From contig CAYSJO010000351.1 of the NCBI GenBank assembly GCA_964431285.1, positions 1-14,491 on the forward strand: a stretch of 14,491 nucleotides of DNA, in the 5' to 3' direction. Below the pieces are notes generated by a model. The model was not told where the DNA came from. It saw only the letters and a list, made by a program, of their open reading frames with translations, and did no database searches. Each line of letters starts with the position of its first letter. The stretch's first letter is position 1. This DNA comes from CAUZFZ01 sp964431285. Its GTDB lineage: Bacteria > Planctomycetota > Planctomycetia > Planctomycetales > Planctomycetaceae. Positions 9,201 through 14,491 of this stretch are shown here, in pieces. The translations under genes and the position numbers were made by a program.

Positions 9201-12200
9201 GGGCCGTTTCTACCTGCAACTCATCGCTGTCCGCACCGGCCGTCAGCGTGAGCGGGTTAAATGCACCTCGCTGGTAATCGGATTCACGGACGATAAACGT
9301 GTCGTTACCAGGGCCGGTGATTACGTTGAGGCTCTCCAGTGTAGCGCTGCCTCGCAATGCTCCGTCTTCGACTGTGACGGTGTCATCGGAACTGCCAGTC
9401 TGATCGAGAGTTGCCAGGTTGAGGGTCGCATTGGAAACATTCAGCAGGTACAGAGTTTCAAAACCTGTGCCGCCGCTGGTGCCCATCACCTGCAACGACT
9501 GTTGTCCGGCAATCGGCGCCAGAGCGTCGTTGAGTGTGACACTGTCCATGCTGGCCGGTGTTGTGAACGACACGGAGTCGAACGTATCGAATTCAACTTC
9601 TGGCGTACCTTCAAAGCGTGACGTATTACCATCGACAGTAATTATACGTCGGCCGTTGACATCGGTTGTCTGGTTATACACGCCCGCGCTGCCGGCTGTT
9701 CCGACCAAACGCACGTTGTCGGTCATGCTGTCCGAGTTGTCGACGTCCAGCGTGATGTCCGCGGGCAATTGACCACTGGCATAATCCAGAATGATCCGAT
9801 CCGACCCCGTCTGAGAATCGATCGTCATGCTGACGTTCAGTCCAGCGGTGGGCTGGAAGAACTGGACCGGCGGATCACTGTTGATGACCGCTTCCAGGAC
9901 GCCCGCGTTGTTACGAATCAGAATGACGTCGTCGCCCGCCGTCGTCCCCGTGTTGACGTCAACAACCAGTACTACGTCAACACGCTGCACGGTTCCGGTG
10001 ATCTGTGCTCCGGACTGCAGCGTAAGATCGTTCTGGCCCAGGCCACCGTCCAGGTCACCGTTCAACGTAACGTCCATGTCAAAGTTAAAGTCGTCGTCCC
10101 CTGCACCTCCTGTCAGGTTCTCGATGCTTGTAAACGCGTTGACTGTGGCCGAACCAGTGACGTTACCGGCATCGTCACCCGTTACCGTGAACACGGCACC
10201 ACTGGCCGGCCCAGTCAGTTGATCACTGCCCACGCCACCCAGAAGTGTGCCCGTCAACTGGCTGCCGTCCACGAGGTTGACAGGATCATCACCACCGCGA
10301 GCGTCGATCGTTTCAATGGATGAGAAGGTGGTTTGATTACCACCAATCATGGCCGTGCCGGCATTCGTCCCGTCCAGCGTGATCGTGTCCGGATTGTCGC
10401 TGGCCAGCAGCGAGTCATCCGTACCACCAGCTGTATCACCGACAATTGTTCCGTTAACCAGAGTTCCCGCACCATCAAACTGGAACGTGTCTCCCAGGTT
10501 GCCGCCGCGCAGATTCAGAATTCCATTGAAGCTGTTGATACGGGTTTCCAGCACACCTGAATTGGTACCTGTAATGCGGAACGTGGTGGCGGTATCCCCA
10601 CCATCGATCAGGTCTCCGGTGTTGCCGCCACCTGAGATAGTTCCTACCAGCACGGCGTCTGTGCCAAACGTAAATGTGTCGTCGTCGGTGCCACCAGTCA
10701 GATCGGCTGTGACTGTGGCGCCCGTTGCCAGGTTGAACGCATCGTCACCGGCGTCACCAAACACACCGGCGAACACTCGTGAGTTGTCGGCCAGACTGAA
10801 GACATCGGCTCCTGTTCCGCCGTTGACGGAACCGCCGACCGTGCGACCGGAACTGATGGAAACCTGGTCAATGTCACCACCACCCGCGATGCTGCCCGTC
10901 AGATCGCCACCCAACGCGGCGACCACGAATACGTCCTGACCATTACCACCGGTCAGGTTTTCAACATTAATGAACTCGGCCAGTTTCGAAGCGCCGACCG
11001 CTGTGACACTGACCGACGGTACGGTTGCTTCGTCTGTCAATACGTCACCCGCGAATGTCAGCGTGTTCCCCGCCACTGATAGAATTGTGCGGAATCCGTC
11101 GTTTGATGCCGTGCCGAGAATCAAAATTCGCTGGCCGTCTACGAATCCGTCTTCCACGCCCCAGACGCCGCTGGACCGCACAATCGTGTCGTCAGCCGCA
11201 GCGACCTGGTCGAAGGTCAGCGTCACTGCAGCGGAGCCCGTAAAGCGGGCAGCCGGAGCCACTGTCTCGGTCAGGACACCACGGTCGCTGGCCGTGACGC
11301 CAAACACATTTCCATTGCCGTCACCAGTGACCGAGTCGCTGGTTCCGCCGGCCGCATCGATCGTGCCGGTCAGAGTACCCAGATCGGTGAACGCGAACGC
11401 GTCGTTTCCAGCCCCACCCGAGAGAGATTCGATACCCGAGAAGGTCACGTTCCGGGGCGTGGCACCATCTGGCACCGTGCCCGTACCACCGTTCGTCGAA
11501 CTGACGGTAAAGCTCACGCCCGAATCGTTACCGATGATCTTGTCCGCACCCGTACCCGTGCCACCACTGATGGTTACGTCACTGGGCGGACCTGCCGCGA
11601 ACTGGAATGTGTCGTCGAAGTTATCGCTGCCCCGCAGATTCTCGAAACTGGTCAGGCTCAGCGAGGTCAGATTTTCGCTGTCGCGGTATACACTGGCCGC
11701 GCCAATGGTCCATGTCGAATTCTGTCCGAATCCTGTGAGTGCATCCGCACCCGTGCCGCCAGTCAGATTCTCCAGACTGGTGAAGTTGAACAGCAGCAGG
11801 TTTTCCGTACCGTCATAGCCGCCCGGAGTCGTCGTGTTTCGAGCTGTTAGTGTGATATCCCGGCCGGTGACATAATTGCCGAAATTCAGTGAGTCGTTGC
11901 CAGTGCCGAAATCGATTGGTCCATCCAGCGTGGCGTTGTTATTGAGTGTGACCGTATCGTTGTCGTTGCCACCATTGATCGAACCACCCAGGTCGACTCC
12001 GGTCAACAGTGTGAACGTGTCGTTGCCGTCACCGCCGGCGAGTGTGGCATCGAGATTCGTGTTCACAGTGAAGTCATCAACCGCGTCGCCGCCCGTCAGC
12101 GATTCCAGGCTGCGGAAGCTCAAAGTGTCCGTCACCGCGCCCAGAGTGGCGGTGTACGTGCTGCCTGTCGAAAACAAATCGAACGCACCATTGAATGCAA

Positions 12201-14491
12201 TACCACCACCGTCGACAGGCATGGCCGTCATCGAATCGCTTTGTGATGTCCCGATGATGCTGTCGATGCCGGCGAATCCGCCTGTGATCCCCGTGGCCGT
12301 TCCCGTGAAACCGACGGTCGCGGTCAACCCGGTCAACACGATTGTGCGTGCCGTTGTAACGTCGCTGAAATCGAGGGTATCGATTCCCGTTCCCGTTCCA
12401 CCGTCGATACTGCCGATGCCCGGTGTGACGGCGGCATTGATGATCAGGAATTGATCGTTGGCCGAACCTCCCACCAGGTTTTCGACTTCGGTGTAGATAT
12501 TTCCGTTGACCGTGCCAGACAGGCTGGTATCCACATTCCAGATGGCGTTTTCGTTCGGACCGACAATCGTGTCGTTATCACCCGTGCCTCCATTGACCGT
12601 GGCTTTGCCGTTCAGCCACCCGCCCAGGTCGACGCGGTTGTCCTGACCGTTCGCTCCTGTGATCGAAGCTTCGTCACCATCCAGATTCCGCAGCGTGATG
12701 GTACCCAGGTCCGTGACACCTTCCTGCAGTGACAGCGTGGTGTCGGTCAGCGTCAGAATGTCGCGATCGGTCTGGTTGATGTTCAGCCGATCCGTGTCGC
12801 CGTTACCCGGATTCGTGTCGGCTCCGTCCAGGGTCAGCACCATGAGGTCGCTGCCGACCGAATTCCGGTAGTCGTCCTCGTTGATGTTGAAAACGTCCTG
12901 GCCGTCACCGGTCAGAATCGTCAGGTTGTCCAGAGACAGATTCGCCTGCAGTGCTCCGTCGCTGATTGTCACCGTGTCGACCGATTCGCCAGCCGTGTCG
13001 CTGTCCGCCAGGTCGACGTTGACCAGAGCCACATCGATCAGAAACATCGGCGAGAATGGCGCCGTTACGGATCCCGCGTCGTCAAAACGCAATGCCTGCA
13101 CGTTGCGCACCGGACTACTGGCATCCAGCGAGAATTCGACTGTGTCGGCAGTGTTGCGACTGGTGAAGTTGAACGTCGCAAAGGCTTCCACTTCAACTCC
13201 GGCGTTGACGTCTTCGAAGTCGACTGTGAAGCCGTCGACCGTGACCAGTCCCTCGTTCGCACTACCGGCATCCGGCACATACGAACCTGTACTCGTCGTG
13301 GCACCCGAGGAACCGCGTCCTTCCACGCGTAGATCATTGGTTTCGCCGCCACCCAGTCCGGCCGGCGCACCATCGAATGTGATCGTCGCGGGGACCGTGC
13401 CGCCGGTGTGATCCACGATCAGAGTGTCGTCGTCGGAACCACCTTGAATGTTCAGAGTTACTTCACCACCCGACGGCAGGAAGAAGCGGTTGGTGACCGT
13501 TCCGAGCCCGGCGGCAGTCTCGTCAATAACAACCTCCAGCACGCCTGCATTCACACGCACAGTGAAGATGTCGGGGTTATTGTCCGCCGGCATCGATGCC
13601 ATTTGCGTGGGAACGACGACATCCACATTGGAAACTGTACCGGTCACGGTGACGTTCGAACCCACCGTTAATGTGTTCGTCCCAATGTCACCATCAAGGT
13701 CGCCATTCAGCGTGGTGTTACCTTCAAGGAAGAAATTGTCGTTCCCGGACCCACCGTCCAGGTTGCCGGTCACAATACCTGGACCGGCAACCTCGAGCGT
13801 AAACGTGTCGTTGCCGAGACCCCCGGTGATGTTGCCATTCACCGCTCCGGTCACATTGAATGTATCGGCACCGGCGAGGCCCGTGATATTGCCATTGAGC
13901 GTTCCGGCTGCCTGGATGTCAAAGGCATCCGGCCCGGTCCCGCCTTCCAGATTCTCGATCAACGTGAACCCTGCACCACCAATGCGCCGATCCGTCATCG
14001 GGGCCGTGTCGAACAGATTCCCGGCGCCGGTTCCGGTTACAATGAATGAGTCACCCAGTAGATCATCGGCCGCGGCGATTGTGTCGTTATCCGCCCCACC
14101 ACTGAGGACACCAGACAGAAAACCTCCGCTCTGGAATTTGAATCGATCGTTACCGGCACTGCCGTCGACCCGCTCGATCTCTGCAAAGCTGCCGCCGTCA
14201 AGCGTGCCTTGATCCAGGCCATTGATCTCGAACACATTGTTGCCGGCGTTCGCCTCAATCTGGTCGCCTGCGGTTTCGCCGCCTTCGCCGCCGGTAATGA
14301 CACCAGTGAGCGAACCTCCGGTTTCGAAGCGGAACTGATCATCCTGGCTTCCACCGGTGAGGTTTTCGAGAGTGTTGAAGCTGGTGACGCGCAAAGAAGA
14401 ATCACTCGTCCGTCGCAGTACACCCGTGTTCGCTCCAGTGATCTGCCACGTCGAAGCTGTGTCACCACCCTGAAGTTCGTCAGCCGTCCCG
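3259..14491 (-). CDS. Giant beta-repeat (RTX-like) surface/secreted protein, 5' end outside window
   Basis: This frame is open for 3,743 codons, from the right edge to a TAG at 3259-3261. The first permitted start codon in it is TTG at 14392-14394, but that lies inside a repeat unit, has no purine-rich ribosome binding site, and is preceded by 32 more in-frame codons that carry normal repeat sequence (TWQITGANTGVL). The true start is therefore off-window. The protein is Gly/Asp/Thr/Asn-rich and very acidic. I found no cysteine and about ten lysines. It has about 30 anchors of the form FxxIENLxGGxxxDxF, each followed by GGxGxDxL (haemolysin-type calcium-binding) strands and often by LTGxxxxxxWxI. 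Three large B modules and four small C modules interrupt these repeats. The family knowledge is that such repeats fold as calcium-stabilised beta-rolls or solenoids in exported adhesins and matrix proteins. Export and adhesion are inference here, because no signal peptide, secretion signal or membrane anchor lies in the window. No enzymatic domain is recognisable. Confidence 0.93.
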   Translation of the reverse strand, partial: GTADELQGGDTASTWQITGANTGVLRRTSDSSLRVTSFNTLENLTGGSQDDQFRFETGGSLTGVITGGEGGETAGDQIEANAGNNVFEINGLDQGTLDGGSFAEIERVDGSAGNDRFKFQSGGFLSGVLSGGADNDTIAAADDLLGDSFIVTGTGAGNLFDTAPMTDRRIGGAGFTLIENLEGGTGPDAFDIQAAGTLNGNITGLAGADTFNVTGAVNGNITGGLGNDTFTLEVAGPGIVTGNLDGGSGNDNFFLEGNTTLNGDLDGDIGTNTLTVGSNVTVTGTVSNVDVVVPTQMASMPADNNPDIFTVRVNAGVLEVVIDETAAGLGTVTNRFFLPSGGEVTLNIQGGSDDDTLIVDHTGGTVPATITFDGAPAGLGGGETNDLRVEGRGSSGATTSTGSYVPDAGSANEGLVTVDGFTVDFEDVNAGVEVEAFATFNFTSRNTADTVEFSLDASSPVRNVQALRFDDAGSVTAPFSPMFLIDVALVNVDLADSDTAGESVDTVTISDGALQANLSLDNLTILTGDGQDVFNINEDDYRNSVGSDLMVLTLDGADTNPGNGDTDRLNINQTDRDILTLTDTTLSLQEGVTDLGTITLRNLDGDEASITGANGQDNRVDLGGWLNGKATVNGGTGDNDTIVGPNENAIWNVDTSLSGTVNGNIYTEVENLVGGSANDQFLIINAAVTPGIGSIDGGTGTGIDTLDFSDVTTARTIVLTGLTATVGFTGTATGITGGFAGIDSIIGTSQSDSMTAMPVDGGGIAFNGAFDLFSTGSTYTATLGAVTDTLSFRSLESLTGGDAVDDFTVNTNLDATLAGGDGNDTFTLLTGVDLGGSINGGNDNDTVTLNNNATLDGPIDFGTGNDSLNFGNYVTGRDITLTARNTTTPGGYDGTENLLLFNFTSLENLTGGTGADALTGFGQNSTWTIGAASVYRDSENLTSLSLTSFENLRGSDNFDDTFQFAAGPPSDVTISGGTGTGADKIIGNDSGVSFTVSSTNGGTGTVPDGATPRNVTFSGIESLSGGAGNDAFAFTDLGTLTGTIDAAGGTSDSVTGDGNGNVFGVTASDRGVLTETVAPAARFTGSAAVTLTFDQVAAADDTIVRSSGVWGVEDGFVDGQRILILGTASNDGFRTILSVAGNTLTFAGDVLTDEATVPSVSVTAVGASKLAEFINVENLTGGNGQDVFVVAALGGDLTGSIAGGGDIDQVSISSGRTVGGSVNGGTGADVFSLADNSRVFAGVFGDAGDDAFNLATGATVTADLTGGTDDDTFTFGTDAVLVGTISGGGNTGDLIDGGDTATTFRITGTNSGVLETRINSFNGILNLRGGNLGDTFQFDGAGTLVNGTIVGDTAGGTDDSLLASDNPDTITLDGTNAGTAMIGGNQTTFSSIETIDARGGDDPVNLVDGSQLTGTLLGGVGSDQLTGPASGAVFTVTGDDAGNVTGSATVNAFTSIENLTGGAGDDDFNFDMDVTLNGDLDGGLGQNDLTLQSGAQITGTVQRVDVVLVVDVNTGTTAGDDVILIRNNAGVLEAVINSDPPVQFFQPTAGLNVSMTIDSQTGSDRIILDYASGQLPADITLDVDNSDSMTDNVRLVGTAGSAGVYNQTTDVNGRRIITVDGNTSRFEGTPEVEFDTFDSVSFTTPASMDSVTLNDALAPIAGQQSLQVMGTSGGTGFETLYLLNVSNATLNLATLDQTGSSDDTVTVEDGALRGSATLESLNVITGPGNDTFIVRESDYQRGAFNPLTLTAGADSDELQVETALATATTVTLTETLLSLSDTTGSLGSIALVGFSNGRAELSDMNNVPTRFDLSGWKNATTAAAATASITGGGGDDTLVGPDIDAVWNIATAQRGDVSGFDYSNIENLEGGTGADRFAFANAVTVTGDIDGGASAGVNTLDFRSVAGGVNVMLTGLGTGAPAFGFAGTEAATIGGTFDRIGNVLGSSATDSLTGQNATATWTVTSTGGTYDAGATLPTLTFNSIEDLRGGTGDDAFNIQSDLTLDISGGDGADTLTLDPDVDLTVTSGTIAMGNGNNVVSLGAESTLIGNVTGGDDDDTFGLAQLATITGAVTGGAGTDTLTYATSTTGSSVTLTAASTNPETGFDGTASGVNGGFTGIDSFIGTSTAGQTDSLTGDDVNAAWTLNSTVLYTGSGTTVSIQEFDSLTGGSMDDRFEFASGAAVALAIDGGTGGNDQLLGNDGANDFTISGADSGQVVVGGQTSTFSRIGDLSGGAGMDSFTYLPLGTLTGAIAGGDDIDTLTGDADGNVFTVNALNAGVLDGAPKLTGGFTEIENLNGGASIDTFTVNARLDGSINAAAGNDDITLNAAADIRGGVRAGAGNDEVTLVAGASVDATVQGEAGDDVFTVNGTGTVTADLSGGDDSDTFNLAVTVNLSGTIDGGALGSNVDLLFGGNVATTYQISSAGGGVLAGRGTTFADLENLTGGTAADTFRFETNGSLAGTITGGVGGGTIDSLVGNADDNVVTLTDPGEGTITVGTPVQLTTDFVGIESIDTRGGDDTFIVNSTGSIPNTGVLRGGGGDDTFQYQNDARLTGAIDGGAGSDTLIGDDNGNVFYTTSLNAGVLTEAAPVISGTPLLTFTAAGDTIVRSTGSWVTDGFAMSQRIQVVGSGSNNGIFTVASVTATTLTIMEDALTDETVSAGPTDVHIGIPETSGFSNIENLTGGEGNDQFNINGELTGDLSGLNGDDTFIVNANVGGDLDGGNDDDILTLTFGVTIAGDVTNVRVVQDIAAPVDGAADTVEIRLNNDTPQVLEVVLNGVINELFAPMDVDLQLNVTPTTDDVFVFVNNEFGGAFAAEINFDGDGGDDELVVSGTTAAVAEFLMDTSDVANLGAGDLTITDGALTQTVRVDNAGPLDLLRFNALTLITDNSQDAVTIATGKDARTNTQDALVISGTTGNGTTSTAFPSVHLQNVTSLTVDLAINDGVSPNDTVTVTDDAIADAPGLLQTQINTGNGRDLFNVDADLLPGPVSTATTVSFNDNMLVGPDTIVRAGGSWIADGFVVGQTISVFGSTIASNNSLFTITALNATTLTLSAADMLADDLAVPNTTISASPLILNAGIGTDALVFTTNAELLRLNDALQQFDLGTVVAPGSQGLLRLVGMVGEDVTVQGGAGDNTFDLSAWSNGARAVLDGGAEGVNGDTLIGLDANNIWDITGANSGDVGLFQFSAIENLTGGAGDDLFRLSGGSLDGSIDGGNIAGVTANFVNAVPATINRTDGGSWIADGLAAGQTIVVSGTAGATNDGTFTVAAVTATTLTLSAVDMLTTQVGQTISVLPGNNSLQVGNTVNAWTVDRLFGGSVMLGANLADPRLSFSNIQNVTGGNESDDFTFRTGGTLRSLDAGAGEDSITADNLVNTWTLTDVNTDGQRIDEGILASSSGSTNFFGVENLVGGTVADTFIFLTNSQLSRSIDGGTGPNSLDLQAYISPVTVQLTDLASEIGVDGTTAGNPNPIGVGFANISSVLLNSATVTPGDKLIGLDGNANWDLGAATYTSAGEVLTYQIGTNDDLTGGNQTDTFDFQTVGGPTVRNIDGGGGVDTAAGSNVSPTVWTITGADAGTIQPGNSALGGFVNVETLVGGTNTDTFRFQNAGSLSGFVDGGAGDDTLIGDQNGDVITVTLGQSDAGTHFESDGTTPKITGGFRSVENLNGGVSADAITILGMLGGSVLGLSGNDIITFGDSGSIAGIVDGGNGQDTLVGDGNANDFVIDAANSGTLSGKLARF
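4603..4824 (-). repeat. Module C4 (74 residues)
   Basis: The core reads ATINRTDGGSWIADGL, GQTIVVSGTAG, NDGTFTVAAVTATTLTL, SAVDMLTTQ. It interrupts an ordinary repeat unit just after GSLDGSIDGGN. It is closest to C3, sharing GGSWIADG, GQTI and TATTLTLSAxDML, and the two also resemble each other in DNA (compare 5311-5345 with 4623-4658), so one probably arose from the other recently. Confidence 0.7.
4972..6267 (-). repeat. Module B3 (432 residues) carrying a nested C module
   Basis: Paralogous to B1 and B2 through VEIRLNNDTPQVLEVVLN, DELVVSG, DTVTVTDDAI, GNGRDLFNVDADL and FDLSAWSNGARAV. It is about 80 residues longer than the other copies, because module C3 (5272-5511) lies between LFNVDADLLPGPVS and PLILNAGIGTDAL, at the position of the uninterrupted junction in B2 (YQRGAFN to PLTLTAGADSDEL). 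Removing C3 gives 352 residues, close to B1 and B2. This shows that C was inserted in frame into an existing B. Confidence 0.75.
5272..5511 (-). repeat. Module C3 (80 residues), nested in module B3
   Basis: The core reads PDTIVRAGGSWIADGF, GQTISVFG, NNSLFTITALNATTLTL, SAADMLADD. It is flanked by B-module sequence on both sides, and B1 and B2 are continuous at that junction, so the direction of change is insertion into B3. Confidence 0.75.
6484..6705 (-). repeat. Module C2 (74 residues)
   Basis: The core reads GDTIVRSTGSWVTDGF, SQRIQVVGSGSNNGIFTV, VTATTLTIMEDALTDE. Its site matches that of C1: both follow a GVLTE segment and precede an F-x-(N)-(I/V)-E-N-L-T-G-G anchor, but in different anchor units of their super-repeats. 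Confidence 0.7.
7297..7548 (-). repeat. RTX-like coil array (four coils of exactly 21 residues), paralogue of 10639-10890
   Basis: First-residue codons lie at 7546, 7483, 7420 and 7357, with the following unit at 7294, again four exact 63-nt steps. Coils read INAAAGNDDITL, VRAGAGNDEVTL, VQGEAGDDVFTV and LSGGDDSDTFNL. Both this array and its partner in super-repeat I end with a TVTADL(T/S)GG coil, followed by a GTIxGG step. Confidence 0.8.
8278..8475 (-). repeat. RTX-like coil array (three coils, 24, 21 and 21 residues)
   Basis: Coils begin ISGGDGADTLTL, IAMGNGNNVVSL and VTGGDDDDTFGL, followed by VTGGAGTDTLTY. First-residue codons are at 8473, 8401, 8338 and 8275. The third coil has four successive Asp residues where a calcium-binding turn is expected. 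Confidence 0.7.
8953..9987 (-). repeat. Module B2 (345 residues)
   Basis: This is a paralogous copy of B1. It shares IRNNAGVLEAVIN with VRVNAGVLEVVID of B1, DRIILDYASG with DTLIVDHTGG, DTVTVEDGALRG with DTVTISDGALQA, GPGNDTFIVRESDY with GDGQDVFNINEDDY, and FDLSGWKN with VDLGGWLN. It ends at the same IENL anchor context. Function is not recognised. Confidence 0.75.
10639..10890 (-). repeat. RTX-like coil array (four coils of exactly 21 residues)
   Basis: Coil first-residue codons lie at 10888, 10825, 10762 and 10699, with the next unit beginning at 10636. This is four exact 63-nt steps. Coils read IAGGGDIDQVSI, VNGGTGADVFSL, VFGDAGDDAFNL and LTGGTDDDTFTF. The DNA is diverged between coils while the length is constant, suggesting selection on coil length. 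Confidence 0.8.
10996..11229 (-). repeat. Module C1 (78 residues)
   Basis: The core reads DDTIVRSSGVW, EDGFVDGQRILILG, NDGFRTILSV, NTLTFAGDVLTDE. It shares with the other three C copies the pattern TIxRxxGxWxxDGFxxGQxI, then a G and an N(N/D)GxF step, then a TLT strand. It falls between the unit ending GVLTETVAP and the anchor FINVENLTGG. It is the most diverged C copy. The pattern recalls short beta modules of the type IxRSxGSFxxDGF found in phage structural proteins. That likeness is from memory and needs a profile search. Confidence 0.65.
11881..12042 (-). repeat. RTX-like coil array (two full coils and a partial third)
   Basis: The coils start LAGGDGNDTFTL, INGGNDNDTVTL and IDFGTGNDSLNF at 63-nt spacing (first-residue codons at 12040, 11977 and 11914). 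The corresponding place in super-repeat II is the array at 8278-8475. Confidence 0.7.
12541..13632 (-). repeat. Module B1 (about 364 residues, non-RTX beta-rich domain)
   Basis: The module begins SNVDVVVPTQ, has an early strand VRVNAGVLEVVID, then DDDTLIVDHTGG, TVTISDGAL, DGQDVFNINEDDY and LTLTDTTLSLQ, and ends with VDLGGWLNGKATV before WNV. It lacks the ENLxGG anchors and has only scattered GxGxD motifs, so it stands out from the surrounding repeats. B2 and B3 align along the whole length. No known fold is recognised. It looks like a beta-sandwich spacer or ligand-binding domain set between solenoid stretches, but that is inference. Confidence 0.75.
13633..13887 (-). repeat. RTX-like coil array (four coils of 19-23 residues)
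   Basis: The consecutive coils begin ITGLAGADTFNV, ITGGLGNDTFTL, LDGGSGNDNFFL and LDGDIGTNTLTV, each ending in V/L-x-G-x before the next hydrophobic start residue. GGxGNDxF is the haemolysin-type calcium-binding nonapeptide. The array leads directly into module B1. Confidence 0.75.

Larger units (their letters stand above)
6268..9987 (-). repeat. Super-repeat II (module B2 plus about ten anchor units)
   Basis: This is the second copy of the long block. It begins at QRVDVVLVV and contains B2, then anchors in the order SNIENLEGG, RIGNVLGS, SIEDLRGG, GIDSFIGT, FDSLTGG, RIGDLSGG, EIENLNGG, DLENLTGG, GIESIDTRGGDD and NIENLTGG. This parallels super-repeat I closely. Module C2 is placed late, after the IDTRGGDD unit, whereas C1 in copy I is placed earlier. 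The B-to-array distance is 285 nt shorter than in copy I, mostly accounted for by the 234-nt C1 insert. Confidence 0.75.
9988..13632 (-). repeat. Super-repeat I (module B1 plus about ten anchor units)
   Basis: This is the first of three full copies of an approximately 1,210-1,240 residue block. It starts at SNVDVVV, runs through module B1, then through a series of anchor units in the order TEVENLVGG, GIDSIIGT, LESLTGG, LENLTGG, FENLRGS, IESLSGG, VENLTGG, LNLRGG, IETIDARGGDD and SIENLTGG, and ends where B2 begins. Super-repeat II repeats most of this order, including the rare IDxRGGDD variant and a four-coil array. This shared order supports duplication of the whole block and is not explained by independent assembly of small repeats. 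Module C1 sits between the IESLSGG and VENLTGG units. Confidence 0.75.

Noticed and set aside
13448..14212. Plus-strand Val/Ser/Pro-rich frames, here 254 codons, with similar ones along the whole window
   Set aside because: Their composition is the predictable antisense reading of Gly/Asp/Thr/Asn repeat codons. The minus-strand product has coherent repeats and motifs throughout.
14392..14394. TTG as the start codon of the giant gene
   Set aside because: It lies inside a repeat unit without a ribosome binding site, and the frame remains open with repeat-like sequence to the right edge.
1..14491. CRISPR array or DNA-level tandem satellite suggested by recurring words such as gtcaggttctcga
   Set aside because: The recurring words encode the ENLT/ENLTGG anchor, appear at irregular spacing of tens to hundreds of bases, vary in sequence and stay in frame. 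They are protein repeats, not a CRISPR array or satellite.

Overview
The window is essentially one gene. A single minus-strand reading frame (codons aligned to positions 1-3, 4-6 and so on) runs from the right edge (14491) to the left edge (1). It is about 4,830 codons long and is broken only by two TAG codons lying 18 nt apart, at 3259-3261 and 3241-3243. Neither the true N-terminus nor the true C-terminus is present. I see no intergenic gap, promoter, ribosome binding site, terminator hairpin, tRNA, rRNA, CRISPR array or insertion sequence. The many plus-strand open frames are antisense shadows of the repetitive gene.

The product is a giant, acidic, Gly/Asp/Thr-rich surface or secreted beta-repeat protein. 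I found no cysteine and only about ten lysines in 3,711 residues. Its smallest element is a coil of about 21 residues built around GGxGxDxUx (U = large hydrophobic), which is the RTX / haemolysin-type calcium-binding nonapeptide. Above this are units of about 70-110 residues, each marked by an anchor of the form F-x-x-(I/V)-E-N-L-x-G-G-x-x-x-D-x-F. I count about 44 anchors. Above that is a long-range order: a 345-430 residue non-RTX module (module B) recurs four times at 3,627, 3,717 and 3,720 nt, so the protein consists of super-repeats of about 1,210-1,240 residues. A second module of about 75-80 residues (module C) occurs four times, once nested inside a B module.

Layout in transcription order: 14491-13633, N-proximal repeats and coils; 13632-9988, super-repeat I; 9987-6268, super-repeat II; 6267-about 2549, super-repeat III, which contains the two TAGs; about 2548-1, partial super-repeat IV on the far side of the TAGs. 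The anchor unit holding the TAGs is otherwise intact, and the 1,080 codons after them are open and keep the same repeat grammar. The gene is therefore either recently truncated, read through, or misread at this spot.

The organism cannot be fixed from one repeat protein. Giant proteins of this style, moderately high GC and lack of any usual operon context fit a marine planctomycete (Rhodopirellula/Fuerstiella-like), but this is a low-confidence inference.
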